64,000 bases of DNA from Acanthamoeba sp. SK_2022b (Eukaryota; Discosea; Longamoebia; Acanthamoebidae), in the NCBI GenBank assembly GCA_027943245.1, contig JANDJZ010001754.1, positions 124,001-188,000 on the forward strand, read 5' to 3'. This document shows, piece after piece, positions 52,756-61,978 of this stretch (positions are counted from its first letter, which is position 1; each line of letters begins with the position of its first letter). The position numbers were made by a program, and so were the translations under genes. A model generated the notes under the pieces. It had not been told where the DNA came from, did no database searches, and saw only the letters and a list, made by a program, of their open reading frames with translations.

Positions 52756-54924
52756 TTACGGCTTGGCTTTGCGAATCGGTTTGCGCGGCGGCCGGTTGGA
52801 CGGCGTGCGCTGCCGATTGATATCGGTATGTTTGGTCAGCGCCGGCCGGGTATGGCGCTGCAGGCGTTTCGCTTCGCGCTGCTCGTCGATGCTTGGCGCC
52901 GGCACCAGACACTCACGGCGGCTGCCGATCAGGTGCTTCAGCCCCATCTCTTCCAGCGCGGTGCGGATCAGCGCCCAGTTGGCCGGGTCGTGGTAACGCA
53001 GCAGCGCCTTATGCAGGCGACGCTGGCGATCACCGCGCGGCACCACCACGTCTTCGCTCTTGTACCCCACCTTGCTCAGCGGGTTTTTGCCGCTGTAATA
53101 CATGGTGGTGGAGTTGGCCATCGGCGAAGGATAGAAGTTTTGCACCTGATCGAGGCGGAAACGGTTCTTCTTCAGCCACAGCGCCAGGTTCACCATGTCT
53201 TCATCGCGGGTGCCCGGGTGCGACGAGATGAAGTACGGGATCAGGTACTGCTCTTTGCCCGCCTGCTTCGAATAGTGATCAAACAGCTGCTTGAAGCGAT
53301 CGTAGCTGCCCATGCCCGGCTTCATCATCTTCGACAGCGGCCCTTCTTCGGTGTGCTCCGGCGCGATCTTCAGGTAGCCGCCGACGTGGTGGGTCGCCAG
53401 CTCCTTGATATAACGCGGATCTTCCACCGCCAGATCGTAACGAACCCCGGAAGCGATCAGGATCTTCTTGATGCCCTCCAGCGAACGCGCACGGCGATAC
53501 AGTTTGATGGTCGGCTCGTGGTTGGTGTCCATGTAGGTGCAAATCTCCGGATACACGCACGAGGCGCGGCGGCAGGTCTGCTCGGCGCGCGGGTTGGTGC
53601 AGCGCAGCATATACATGTTGGCGGTCGGGCCGCCGAGATCGGAGATCACGCCGGTAAAGCCCGGCACCTTGTCGCGGATCTCTTCGATTTCGCGAACGAT
53701 CGAATCTTCCGAACGGCTCTGGATGATGCGCCCTTCGTGCTCGGTGATCGAACAGAACGAGCAGCCGCCGTAGCAACCGCGCATGATGTTCACCGAGAAA
53801 CGGATCATGTCATAGGCCGGAATGCGATCCTGGCCGTAGGACGGATGCGGTACGCGCTGATAAGGCAGCGCGAAGACGCTGTCCATCTCCGGCGTGGTCA
53901 GCGGGATCGCCGGCGGGTTGATCCACACGTAGCGATCGCCGTGTTTCTGCATCAGCGCACGGGCGCAGCCCGGGTTGGTTTCATGGTGCAAAATGCGCGA
54001 GGTGTGCGCATACAGCACCTTGTCGCCCTTCACTTTCTCGAAGGACGGCAGCAGCACGTAGGTCTTCTCCCACGGCTTCGGCTTGGCGGCGCGCACGGTG
54101 ACAGGCTTGGCTTCAGGCTCTTTCGGCTTGGCGCCGTCGGCGCACGGCAGATCGTCGCCGTACGGGTTCGGGATAGCTTCGATGCGGCCCGGCTTGTCGA
54201 GACGGGTGGAATCCACGCCGCTCCAGCCCGGCAGCGCTTCTTTGCGCATCACCGCGGTATTGCGAATATCGTGGATGTCGCCGATCTTCTCGCCGGCGGC
54301 CAGGCGATGTGCCACTTCCACCAGCGGGCGTTCGCCGTTGCCGTAGATCAGCATGTCGGCTTTGGAATCCACCAGCACCGAGCGGCGCACGGTATCAGAC
54401 CAGTAATCGTAGTGGGCGATGCGGCGCAGGCTGGCTTCGATGCCGCCCAGCACGATCGGCACGTCTTTGTAGGCTTCTTTACAACGCTGGCTGTAAACCA
54501 GGGTAGCGCGATCCGGGCGTTTGCCGCCGACGTTGCCGGCGGTGTAAGCATCGTCGTGGCGCAGTTTGCGATCGGCGGTATAGCGGTTGATCATCGAGTC
54601 CATGTTGCCGGCGGTGATGCCGAAGAACAGGTTCGGTTTCCCCAACCGCATGAAATCTTCTTTGTTGCTCCAGTCCGGCTGCGCGATGATGCCGACGCGG
54701 AAGCCCTGCGCTTCCAGCATGCGGCCGATGATCGCCATGCCGAAGCTCGGGTGATCGACATAGGCGTCGCCGCTGATGATGATCACGTCGCAGCTGTCCC
54801 AGCCCAGTTGATCCATCTCTGCTCGCGACATCGGTAAAAACGGCGCGGTGCCAAAACATTCAGCCCAATAAGGCTTATAGGAAAACAGTTCACGATCGGG
54901 TTGGATCAGGCTGGTGGTGCTCAT
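52756..54924 (-). CDS. ygiQ: YgiQ-family radical SAM protein
   Basis: A 722-residue protein. The N-terminal domain ([20 protein letters not shown]) is cobalamin-binding-like. The radical SAM cluster CYGGCSFC is near residue 375, and a C-terminal YgiQ-specific domain ends in a basic tail ([12 protein letters not shown]). The function is not established. Full length, about as in E. coli where ygiQ is split in some strains. It is convergent with the transglycosylase gene. Confidence 0.93.
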   Translation of the reverse strand: MSTTSLIQPDRELFSYKPYWAECFGTAPFLPMSRAEMDQLGWDSCDVIIISGDAYVDHPSFGMAIIGRMLEAQGFRVGIIAQPDWSNKEDFMRLGKPNLFFGITAGNMDSMINRYTADRKLRHDDAYTAGNVGGKRPDRATLVYSQRCKEAYKDVPIVLGGIEASLRRIAHYDYWSDTVRRSVLVDSKADMLIYGNGERPLVEVAHRLAAGEKIGDIHDIRNTAVMRKEALPGWSGVDSTRLDKPGRIEAIPNPYGDDLPCADGAKPKEPEAKPVTVRAAKPKPWEKTYVLLPSFEKVKGDKVLYAHTSRILHHETNPGCARALMQKHGDRYVWINPPAIPLTTPEMDSVFALPYQRVPHPSYGQDRIPAYDMIRFSVNIMRGCYGGCSFCSITEHEGRIIQSRSEDSIVREIEEIRDKVPGFTGVISDLGGPTANMYMLRCTNPRAEQTCRRASCVYPEICTYMDTNHEPTIKLYRRARSLEGIKKILIASGVRYDLAVEDPRYIKELATHHVGGYLKIAPEHTEEGPLSKMMKPGMGSYDRFKQLFDHYSKQAGKEQYLIPYFISSHPGTRDEDMVNLALWLKKNRFRLDQVQNFYPSPMANSTTMYYSGKNPLSKVGYKSEDVVVPRGDRQRRLHKALLRYHDPANWALIRTALEEMGLKHLIGSRRECLVPAPSIDEQREAKRLQRHTRPALTKHTDINRQRTPSNRPPRKPIRKAKP

Positions 54925-55004
54925 TCTGCTGCTCTTTTTACAGGTTAATTAATCGCCGGGCGGCGATTATACGCACTAGCAGCAAAAAGAGCATGGTTAT
55001 TTCG

Positions 55005-55739
55005 CTAACCGTTCACTTCGAATTCATAAACGTCGCTGCGACACAGGATATCGCTGAACTCCAGCGCCTCGCCCTGGGCATTGCGGCTGGTCTGGGTGAT
55101 GTGCAACAACGGCGCGCCGCACGGCACGTTGAGCAGCTCGGCGACCTCGTCGCTGCAGGACACCGCCTTCAGCAGAAAGTGTTTATCTTCAGGCACGATG
55201 CCGCGCGATTGCCATAACGCATACAGCGAATGCTCCAGCTGCCCCGGTTCGGGCAGGAAGCGCGGCGGAATATAGGTGGTTTCCAGCGAGACCGGGCTGC
55301 CGTTCAGCAAGCGCAAACGCCGCAGTTTGATCACCTCATCCCCCTCCGCCAGCCCCAGCGCCGCCGCGGCCTTGGACGGCGCGCCGACCCGGGTGCGCAG
55401 CAACCATCGGTTACTGACGCTGCTGCCGTGGCGCAGCGCCTGAGCGGTGAAACCGCTGTCTTTATCGAGGGAATAGCCGATGCGCATCGCCACGCGGGTG
55501 CCAACGCCCTGCTGCCGCGAAATCAGCCCCTTCTCCTCCAGCAGCTTCATCGCCTTGCTGACGGTGACGCGCGACAGCCCCAGGCCTTCCGCCATCTGCC
55601 GTTCCGGCGGCAAAAACGCCTCCGCCGCCAACACCTGCTGCCTGATTGCGGTTTCTATCGCCGTCGCCAGCTGAATATAACGCGGCGCTACCGCCCCCTG
55701 CGCCAGATGGCCACGCAGCCAGGCCATAAAATCCGTCAT
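55005..55739 (-). CDS. GntR-family regulator with UTRA domain
   Basis: A 244-residue HutC-type regulator. The winged HTH covers residues about 20-85 (FLPPERQMAEGLGLSRVTVS, KAMKLLEEKGLISRQQGVGT); the UTRA ligand domain follows from about 105 to the end (SPVSLETTYIPPRF). Such regulators sense the substrate of the adjacent pathway. The NCS1 transporter/kinase pair at 56398-58724 is divergent, and two inverted repeats lie in the gap, so they are the probable targets. Confidence 0.9.
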   Translation of the reverse strand: MTDFMAWLRGHLAQGAVAPRYIQLATAIETAIRQQVLAAEAFLPPERQMAEGLGLSRVTVSKAMKLLEEKGLISRQQGVGTRVAMRIGYSLDKDSGFTAQALRHGSSVSNRWLLRTRVGAPSKAAAALGLAEGDEVIKLRRLRLLNGSPVSLETTYIPPRFLPEPGQLEHSLYALWQSRGIVPEDKHFLLKAVSCSDEVAELLNVPCGAPLLHITQTSRNAQGEALEFSDILCRSDVYEFEVNG

Positions 55740-55788
55740 TCGCCCGCCCTCTTACCTATGCCATTTGTCTGGATTTCGTTTTTTATCC

Positions 55789-55807
55789 TATCGCCGATCC
55801 GGCGATA
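55789..55807. promoter_or_regulatory. Inverted repeat near the GntR gene start
   Basis: TATCGCC, GATCC, GGCGATA: perfect 7-bp arms, 50 nt before the GntR start. Possible autoregulatory operator. Confidence 0.5.
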
Positions 55808-55910
55808 AGCCCCTCACCTTAACTAAAATATCGCTAATGTTTTCAGAGTGGCATCACAATTTTTGCCTAATGGACTTTCATTGGATCTAGATCGCGCGTA
55901 ATCTGTGCTT

Positions 55911-55930
55911 ATTGATGTTGATACATCAAT
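55911..55930. promoter_or_regulatory. Inverted repeat, GntR operator candidate
   Basis: ATTGATG, six nt, CATCAAT: perfect 7-bp arms between the divergent GntR and permease genes. Confidence 0.5.
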
Positions 55931-56397
55931 CGCACCAACACCAGGGACCCACTTTAAAAACAATAAAAAACCCGCTGCCAGCCCTAAAGGATACCCTTGA
56001 TGGCCGGTAGCGGGGATATACTGTCAGCACAAACGGCCGAGAATAAGCAACGTAGCTAATGGATAGCTTGCTCACTGCTCATAGCCACATCACAGGATCC
56101 CCTTGCGGTGGGCGCAACGGATCGATGTCGGCAAATAGAAACGTTCCCGCTTCGCCAAACCCCGCTGCAGACCCACTCTTTGACTACACTCATTGGCGCC
56201 GTGCGGCCGACGTGCCTCACCCGATAAGGCGGATACCGCCCTCATTTTGACAGACCCGGCGGTCTCAGCCGCTACACACTGCGCGGAATCGGCGTCTTCA
56301 CCGACAACGGAATAGCCGGCGTCAACCGCGCCAACGGAATCGATTTTCAGTCAACTGCGGCGGCCCTCGCGGCCCTGCGCTACAGGGATCATTTGCT

Positions 56398-57795
56398 ATG
56401 ACCGATATCAATCGCAATGAAGCATGGAAGGTAGAAAGCACCGGTATCGATCGGGTGCCGGACGCGGAACAGACCGGCAAGCCCATCGAGCTGTTTTGGA
56501 TCTGGTCGGCGGCCAATATCGGCATTCTCGGCGTGGTGTACGGCGCCATTATCGTCGGCTTCGGCTTATCCTTCCTGCAATCGGTACTCGCCGCGCTGGT
56601 CGGCGTCGCCAGCTTCGTGCTGGTCGGCCTCACCAGCTTCGCCGGCAAGCGCGGGCGCACCTCTACGCTGACGCTCTCACGGGTGATTTTCGGCCTGAAG
56701 GGCAACGTGGCGCCCACCCTGTTCAGTTGGATCAACCTGATGGGCTGGGAAGCGGTCAATGTGATCACCGGCACCCTGACGCTGGCGGCGCTGTTCGAAG
56801 CCTTCGGGTTGGGTAGCAGCCACCTGCTGACCGCGCTCAGCCTGCTGCTGTTCGGCGGGCTCACTGTCGTCGTCAGCCTGCTGGGGCAAAATACCGTGGT
56901 CTGGATGCAAAGCTGGTTCAGCCGCATCTTCGGCACCATGACGCTGATCGTGGTGCTCTATATCCTGTTCAACACCGAGTGGAGCCAGGTGCTGGCGCTG
57001 CCTTCCGGCAGCTGGTTGACCGGCTTCCTGCCGGCAGTATCGGTGATCGCCGCCGGCACCGGCATCAGCTGGGCGATTGCCGGCGCCGATTACAGCCGCT
57101 ATCAAAGCCCGAGCTCGTCGAGCAAAAGCATTTTCGCCGCGGTAATGGGCGGCGCCTGTTTGCCGCTGATGCTGCTGATGCTGGCCGGCATCCTGCTTTC
57201 CGTGCAGCTGCCCGATCTGGCCAGCGCCGCCAACCCCATCGCGCTGATAGGCTCCGTGCTGCCCGCCTGGATGGCGATCCCTTATCTGCTGGCCGCCACC
57301 GCCGGCATCGTCACCATCGCGGTGCTCAGCCTGTATTCCGCCAGCCTTAACCTGCTGACCATCGGCGTGCAGGTCAAACAGTGGCTGGCGGTGTCGATCG
57401 ACGCGGCCGTAGTGCTGGGCATCGCCCTGTATGTGCTGTTCATCTCCGGCGATTTCATGGGGCCATTCATCTCCTTCCTGGTGTTCTGCGGCGTCTTCCT
57501 GGCGGCCTGGGAGGCGATTTTCCTGCTCGATTACCTGTGCCTGCGCCGCCGCCACGGGTATGATGGCAACGCTTTGTACGGCCTGCATGGCCAGAACCGC
57601 GGCGTGCGCAAAGCCCCGCTGTTCTGCTGGTTCCTCGGCGCCCTGTGCGGCCTGCTGGTCACCAAAACCGGTTTTATCGACGGCCCGCTGGCCAAAGGCT
57701 TGTTCGCCGATTCCAGCCTGGGGCTGTTTGTGTCGTTCGCGGTGAGTCTGATCGCTTACGGTCTGTACCTGACCCAACGCAGAGAACATCAATGA
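56398..57795 (+). CDS. NCS1 purine/cytosine permease-family transporter
   Basis: A 465-residue protein with about 12 membrane segments. IDRVPDAEQTGKPIELFWIW and ANIGILGVVYGAII begin the NCS1 fold; INLMGWEAVNVITGTL and AGTGISWAIAGADYSRY are family segments. It imports a nucleobase or nucleoside. The downstream sugar-kinase gene overlaps its end by 4 nt, so the substrate is probably a nucleoside or related compound that is phosphorylated on entry. AGGGA precedes the ATG. Confidence 0.85.
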   Translation: MTDINRNEAWKVESTGIDRVPDAEQTGKPIELFWIWSAANIGILGVVYGAIIVGFGLSFLQSVLAALVGVASFVLVGLTSFAGKRGRTSTLTLSRVIFGLKGNVAPTLFSWINLMGWEAVNVITGTLTLAALFEAFGLGSSHLLTALSLLLFGGLTVVVSLLGQNTVVWMQSWFSRIFGTMTLIVVLYILFNTEWSQVLALPSGSWLTGFLPAVSVIAAGTGISWAIAGADYSRYQSPSSSSKSIFAAVMGGACLPLMLLMLAGILLSVQLPDLASAANPIALIGSVLPAWMAIPYLLAATAGIVTIAVLSLYSASLNLLTIGVQVKQWLAVSIDAAVVLGIALYVLFISGDFMGPFISFLVFCGVFLAAWEAIFLLDYLCLRRRHGYDGNALYGLHGQNRGVRKAPLFCWFLGALCGLLVTKTGFIDGPLAKGLFADSSLGLFVSFAVSLIAYGLYLTQRREHQ

Positions 57796-58724
57796 GTGAG
57801 TGGGAAGCTGTAACACCTGTCCTGGTTATTGGGGGCGCGGTCGGCGATCTGGTGATGACGCTGCCGCGCCTGCCGACCAGCGGCGAAGATATCGAAGCCC
57901 AGCCGCAGGCGCGGCAAATCGGCGGCTGCGCGTTCAACGTGGCGCGCGCGCTGGTGCGCCTGGAAACGCCGGTGATTAACGGCATGCCGGTTGGCAACGG
58001 CGAATGGGGCGCGGCTGCCGAAGCCGCCATGGGCGAGCTGGGGCTGGAGGTGCTGTTGCGCCACGGCCAGATGGACAACGGCTGGTGCCTGGCGCTGGTG
58101 GAGCCGGACGGCGAACGCACCTTCATCACGGTTTCCGGCTGCGAAAGCCAATGGAATAAAGCGCAGCTGGCGACGCTGCCGCTGACGGAGCACACCCTGA
58201 TCTACGCCAGCGGCTACGAGCTGGCGGGCGAAAGCGGCGAAGCGCTGCGCGAGTGGCTGACGCGCATGCCGTTCGACCAACCGCGCCTGATCGATCCCGG
58301 CCCGCGCATCGCTCAGCTCAGTGAAGATTTCTTCGCCATGCTCAGCGACAGCCACACCCTATTGACGCTCAACCGCGACGAAGTGGCCGCGCTGTGCGGC
58401 GCCGGCGACGCCGTAGAGGCCGCGCAGCGCTATGCCGCCGCCCGCAACCTGACGCTGATCTGCCGCCTGGATCGCGACGGCGCATGGATCTGCGACGGCC
58501 GCACGCCGCCGCTGCACGTTCCCGCCTATCCGGTAGACGTGGTCGACACCATCGGCGCGGGCGATGCCCACTGCGCCGGTTTACTGGCGGGCCTGTCCGC
58601 CGGCTGGCCGCTGCCGCAGGCGGTCGATCTGGCCAACCGGGTCGCCGCTTGCGTGGTGGCCAGCCTCGGGGCCGCCAATCCGCCGGACTGGCAGCAGTTG
58701 CAACAGCGCTTCCCGCAGGCCTGA
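57792..58724 (+). CDS. PfkB-family carbohydrate/nucleoside kinase
   Basis: A 310-residue ribokinase-like protein started at ATG 57792, overlapping the permease stop (ATGA). VLVIGGAVGDLVMTLPRL and IGGCAFNVARALVRLET are the N-terminal PfkB signature; VDTIGAGDAHCAGLLAGL holds the catalytic aspartate. Pseudouridine or another nucleoside is a plausible substrate because of the partner permease, but no glycosidase gene is adjacent. Regulated with the permease by the GntR protein, by inference. Confidence 0.87.
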   Translation: MSEWEAVTPVLVIGGAVGDLVMTLPRLPTSGEDIEAQPQARQIGGCAFNVARALVRLETPVINGMPVGNGEWGAAAEAAMGELGLEVLLRHGQMDNGWCLALVEPDGERTFITVSGCESQWNKAQLATLPLTEHTLIYASGYELAGESGEALREWLTRMPFDQPRLIDPGPRIAQLSEDFFAMLSDSHTLLTLNRDEVAALCGAGDAVEAAQRYAAARNLTLICRLDRDGAWICDGRTPPLHVPAYPVDVVDTIGAGDAHCAGLLAGLSAGWPLPQAVDLANRVAACVVASLGAANPPDWQQLQQRFPQA

Positions 58725-58758
58725 CGTTTCAGGGCGCAGCCAGGCTGCGCCCCCAGCC

Positions 58759-60009
58759 TTACTGCGCCGCCACCGCGCTCTTCTGCGGCGAGTGGCGGTA
58801 GTTGAAGCTCAACGCGAACACGATCCCCAGCACCAGCGTATACAGCGCAAACACCAGCCAGATGCTCTGCCAGTCTTTCACGCCGTCATGGCTGAAGAAG
58901 TCCACCACCTCGCCGCTGGCGAGCGCCCCGAGATAGGCGCCCAACCCGTTCACCATGGTCATGAACAGCCCCTGCGCGCTGGCGCGGATGCGGTGATCGG
59001 CCTCTTTCTCGACGAAGATCGCGCCGGAGATATTAAAGAAGTCGAACGCACAGCCGTAGACGATCATCGACAGCAGCAGCAGAACGAAACCAAAGCCGAC
59101 CGGCGTGCCGTACGCCAGGAACAGGAAACGCAGCGTCCAGGCCGCCATGCTGATCAGCATCACCTGCTTGATGCCGTAACGGCGCAGGAAGAAGGGAATG
59201 GTGAGGATAAAGAACACTTCAGAGATCTGCGACAGCGACAGCAGCACCGCCGGATACCGGACGCTGAGGCTGTCCTGATACAGCGGATTGAGCGACAGAT
59301 CGTGCAGGAACGGGTTGCCGAAGGTATTGGTTATCTGCAGCGCCGCCCCAAGCAACATGGCGAACAGGAAAAACAGCGCCATGCGCCGCTGGCGGAACAG
59401 CACCAGCGCATCCAGCCCCAGCACGCTCACCCAGCTCTTTGACTCGGCCGCGCGGTTGGTCGGGCAGCGCGGCAGCGTCAGCGAATAGGCCGACAGCAGC
59501 AGCGACGCCGCAGAAGCCAGGTACAGCTGCAGATTGCTGAGCTCGATTTGGCTAAAGCCGACCAGCCACATCGCCAGAATGAACCCCACCGTGCCGTACA
59601 CCCGCACCGGCGGAAAGTCCTTCACCGTGTCAAAGCCGTGCTTCTCGAGGCAAAAATAGGAAATGGCGTTGGAGAGCGCGATGGTCGGCATATAGACCAT
59701 GGCGTTGAACAGCATCACCCAGAACATCAGCATCGGTTGCTCGACCTGCGCCGCGCAGTACAGCGCCAGCGCCCCGAGCAGGTGGCAAAGCGCATACAGA
59801 GAGTTGGCCTTCATCCACCGATCGGCAATGATGCCCGCCAGCCCCGGCATGATCAGCGCAGCGATGCCTTTGGCGCTGTAAACCATCCCCACCTGCATGC
59901 CGCTGAAATGCAGCGTGTTGATCATGTAGGAGCCCAGCGTCACCAGCCAGGCACCCCAGATAAAGAACTGCAGGAAAATCATGACTTTCAATCGTGTTTT
60001 TATCGCCAT
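58759..60009 (-). CDS. xapB: Xanthosine/nucleoside MFS transporter
   Basis: A 416-residue nucleoside:H+ symporter of the NupG/XapB group. ATG 60009 is 8 nt from AAGG; upstream GTG/ATG at 60018 and 60015 are too close to it. The sequence MIFLQFFIWGAWLVTLGSYM opens the fold; YGTVGFILAMWLVGFSQIEL and MIVYGCAFDFFNISGAIFVE match XapB closely. It imports xanthosine for the adjacent phosphorylase. Third-order partner of the xapA gene, which is 81 nt upstream. Confidence 0.88.
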   Translation of the reverse strand: MAIKTRLKVMIFLQFFIWGAWLVTLGSYMINTLHFSGMQVGMVYSAKGIAALIMPGLAGIIADRWMKANSLYALCHLLGALALYCAAQVEQPMLMFWVMLFNAMVYMPTIALSNAISYFCLEKHGFDTVKDFPPVRVYGTVGFILAMWLVGFSQIELSNLQLYLASAASLLLSAYSLTLPRCPTNRAAESKSWVSVLGLDALVLFRQRRMALFFLFAMLLGAALQITNTFGNPFLHDLSLNPLYQDSLSVRYPAVLLSLSQISEVFFILTIPFFLRRYGIKQVMLISMAAWTLRFLFLAYGTPVGFGFVLLLLSMIVYGCAFDFFNISGAIFVEKEADHRIRASAQGLFMTMVNGLGAYLGALASGEVVDFFSHDGVKDWQSIWLVFALYTLVLGIVFALSFNYRHSPQKSAVAAQ

Positions 60010-60090
60010 CGCCATCACCTTGTTATTATGCTTTCAACGATGATTGATGCGGCAGGCCCCCTGCAGCCCGCCGCCGGTTTGCTTGCGCTA

Positions 60091-60912
60091 TTACAGCGTT
60101 TTGAACAGCTCGCGGATCAGGCGCATGAAATCGTCCGCCGCCAGCGCCGCGCAGCTGAGCGTTTGTTCATGGGAAAGCGGCGTATCCGACAGCCCTTCGG
60201 CGTAGTTGGTCATCGCGGATACCACCAGCACCTTGAGGCCGCAGTGGCGCGCCGTCAGGACTTCCGGCACGATCGACATCCCCACCACGTCGCAGCCCAG
60301 GGTCTGCATCATGCGGATCTCCGCCGGCGTTTCGAAATTCGGCCCGGTGTAGGCGGCGAATACCCCTTCCGCCAGCGGGATGCCCGCGCTTTCGGCCACC
60401 GCCGCCAGTTGGGCGCGCAGATCGCGATCGTAGGCGTTTGCCAGGCTGAAGAAGCGCGGCCCGAAGCGCTCGTCGTTGGCGCCGACCAGCGGCGATTCCG
60501 GCATGAAGTTGATGTGATCGGTAATGGCCACCAGGCTGCCCGGCGCCACCGAGCGGCGCAGCGAACCGGCGGCGTTGGTCGCCAGCAGGAATTCGCAGCC
60601 CAGCAGTTTGAAGGTGCGCACCGCGGTGGTCATCACCTGCATGCCGCGCCCTTCATAGAAATGACCGCGCCCTTTCATGCACAATACCGGTACGCCCTCC
60701 AGCTTGCCGGCGACCAGCTGCCCGGCATGGCCGGCGACGCCGCTCACCGGAAAGCCCGGCAGCTCCGCGTAGTCGATGGTGACGGTTTCGGTCATCACCT
60801 CCGCCAGGGCGCCGAGCCCGGAGCCGAGAATCAAGGCCGCTTTCGGCTGGAACCCCGGCAGGCGTGCGCGGACGACATCGGCGCAGGTAAAAGCATCTTC
60901 TTGATTAAACAT
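60091..60912 (-). CDS. xapA: Purine nucleoside phosphorylase II (xanthosine phosphorylase)
   Basis: A 273-residue PNP started at ATG 60912. Phosphate- and base-site segments LILGSGLGALAEVM, MKGRGHFYEG, LLATNAAGSLRRSVAPGSLV and AAYTGPNFETPAEIRMMQTL are intact. It phosphorolyses xanthosine, inosine and guanosine. Together with xapB and a divergent LysR gene it repeats the E. coli xapAB-xapR unit. Confidence 0.9.
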   Translation of the reverse strand: MFNQEDAFTCADVVRARLPGFQPKAALILGSGLGALAEVMTETVTIDYAELPGFPVSGVAGHAGQLVAGKLEGVPVLCMKGRGHFYEGRGMQVMTTAVRTFKLLGCEFLLATNAAGSLRRSVAPGSLVAITDHINFMPESPLVGANDERFGPRFFSLANAYDRDLRAQLAAVAESAGIPLAEGVFAAYTGPNFETPAEIRMMQTLGCDVVGMSIVPEVLTARHCGLKVLVVSAMTNYAEGLSDTPLSHEQTLSCAALAADDFMRLIRELFKTL

Positions 60913-61049
60913 CGTATTCTCTCTTTCAGCGGGGGATAATAATCCCCATAGTAGAGAGCGAGGCTCAGCCGAGACCAATACATTCTTGGCGGCCGATTTA
61001 TTCCATTTACCTATAAGTTGAGCTGCGTCACAAGGAGACGATATCCCGG

Positions 61050-61961
61050 ATGAATCAGCCCCATGCCCTGCCCGATCCCGGCCGGATTAACTTCCGCCTG
61101 CTGCACTATTTCCGCGTAGTGGCGGAAGAGATGAACTTCACCCAGGCGGCTCGGCGGCTGAATATGTCACAGCCGCCGCTCAGCAAGCACATCAAGGAGC
61201 TGGAGAGCCAGCTCGGCGTGGTGCTGTTCAAACGCACCACCCGCTCCATGACGCTGACGCCGGCCGGCCGCACGCTGCTGCGCAACGTCGAGCGGCTGCT
61301 GGATCAGGCCGACAGCGCGCTGCATCAGGTGCAACAGATGGGGCGCGGCGAAGGCGGCCACATGGTGGTCGGCATGGTCGGCACCTCGGCCTGGGGCGGC
61401 CTGATCGCGGCGCTGCGGCGGTTCAGCGAGCAAAGCGCCGGCGTCACCTGGTCGTTGAACGAGCTGACGCCCAGCCAGCAAATCGCCGCGCTGCAAAAGC
61501 GGCATATCGATATCGGGGTCTGGCGAGAGGCGCAGCAGCAGACGCTGCCGGGGTTGACCTGCCAACGGTTGGCGAGCGAAAGCATCGCCGTGGTGCTGCC
61601 GCTCGATCATCCGCTGGCGCAGCAGGAAAACATCCCGCTGGCGGCGCTGCAGAACGATAGCTTCATCGTGCTGCCGCCGCATGAGGCCAGCCTGGGGCTG
61701 TATCTGCACAATCTGTGTCTGCAGCAGGGATTCCTGCCGGACGTCGCTTATCAGGTCAACGAGCCGCAAACCCTGCTGGCGCTGGTGGCGGAAGGTTGCG
61801 GCATTACGCTGCTGCCGGACAGCTACGGCCGCATTCCGTGGCCCGGCGTCCGCTTTTGCTCGCTGCAACAGGCGCCGCCGGCGGATCTGTATGCGGTTTA
61901 CCGCGCCGACAGCGTCACACCGGTGGTGCAGGCCTTTTTGGAGATGCTGCGGGCGCCGTAA
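61050..61961 (+). CDS. xapR: LysR-family regulator, XapR-like
   Basis: A 303-residue LysR protein. The HTH is NFTQAARRLNMSQPPLSKHI; the effector domain starts near residue 100. It is divergent from xapA with a 137-bp gap, where its site should lie. In E. coli XapR lies after xapB and activates xapAB with xanthosine, so the identity is by context; the arrangement differs. AAGGAGA precedes the ATG. Confidence 0.8.
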   Translation: MNQPHALPDPGRINFRLLHYFRVVAEEMNFTQAARRLNMSQPPLSKHIKELESQLGVVLFKRTTRSMTLTPAGRTLLRNVERLLDQADSALHQVQQMGRGEGGHMVVGMVGTSAWGGLIAALRRFSEQSAGVTWSLNELTPSQQIAALQKRHIDIGVWREAQQQTLPGLTCQRLASESIAVVLPLDHPLAQQENIPLAALQNDSFIVLPPHEASLGLYLHNLCLQQGFLPDVAYQVNEPQTLLALVAEGCGITLLPDSYGRIPWPGVRFCSLQQAPPADLYAVYRADSVTPVVQAFLEMLRAP

Positions 61962-61978
61962 GCGGCCCGCAGCGCAGA

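Larger units (their letters stand above)
55740..56397. other. Divergent control region, 658 bp
   Basis: It contains inverted repeats at 55789-55807 and 55911-55930 and a stem with arms CCGCTGCCA..TGGCCGGTAGCGG at about 55973-56013. No riboswitch class is recognised and no gene seen. The long leader before the permease could carry an RNA element. Confidence 0.55.

Noticed and set aside
52732..54837. Plus-strand open frame of 701 codons opposite ygiQ
   Set aside because: No recognisable domain, high Arg/His/Ala content, and it mirrors the codon structure of ygiQ.
55932..56397. Riboswitch before the NCS1 permease
   Set aside because: I looked for TPP- and purine-type core sequences and found none; only a simple stem near 55973-56013 is visible.
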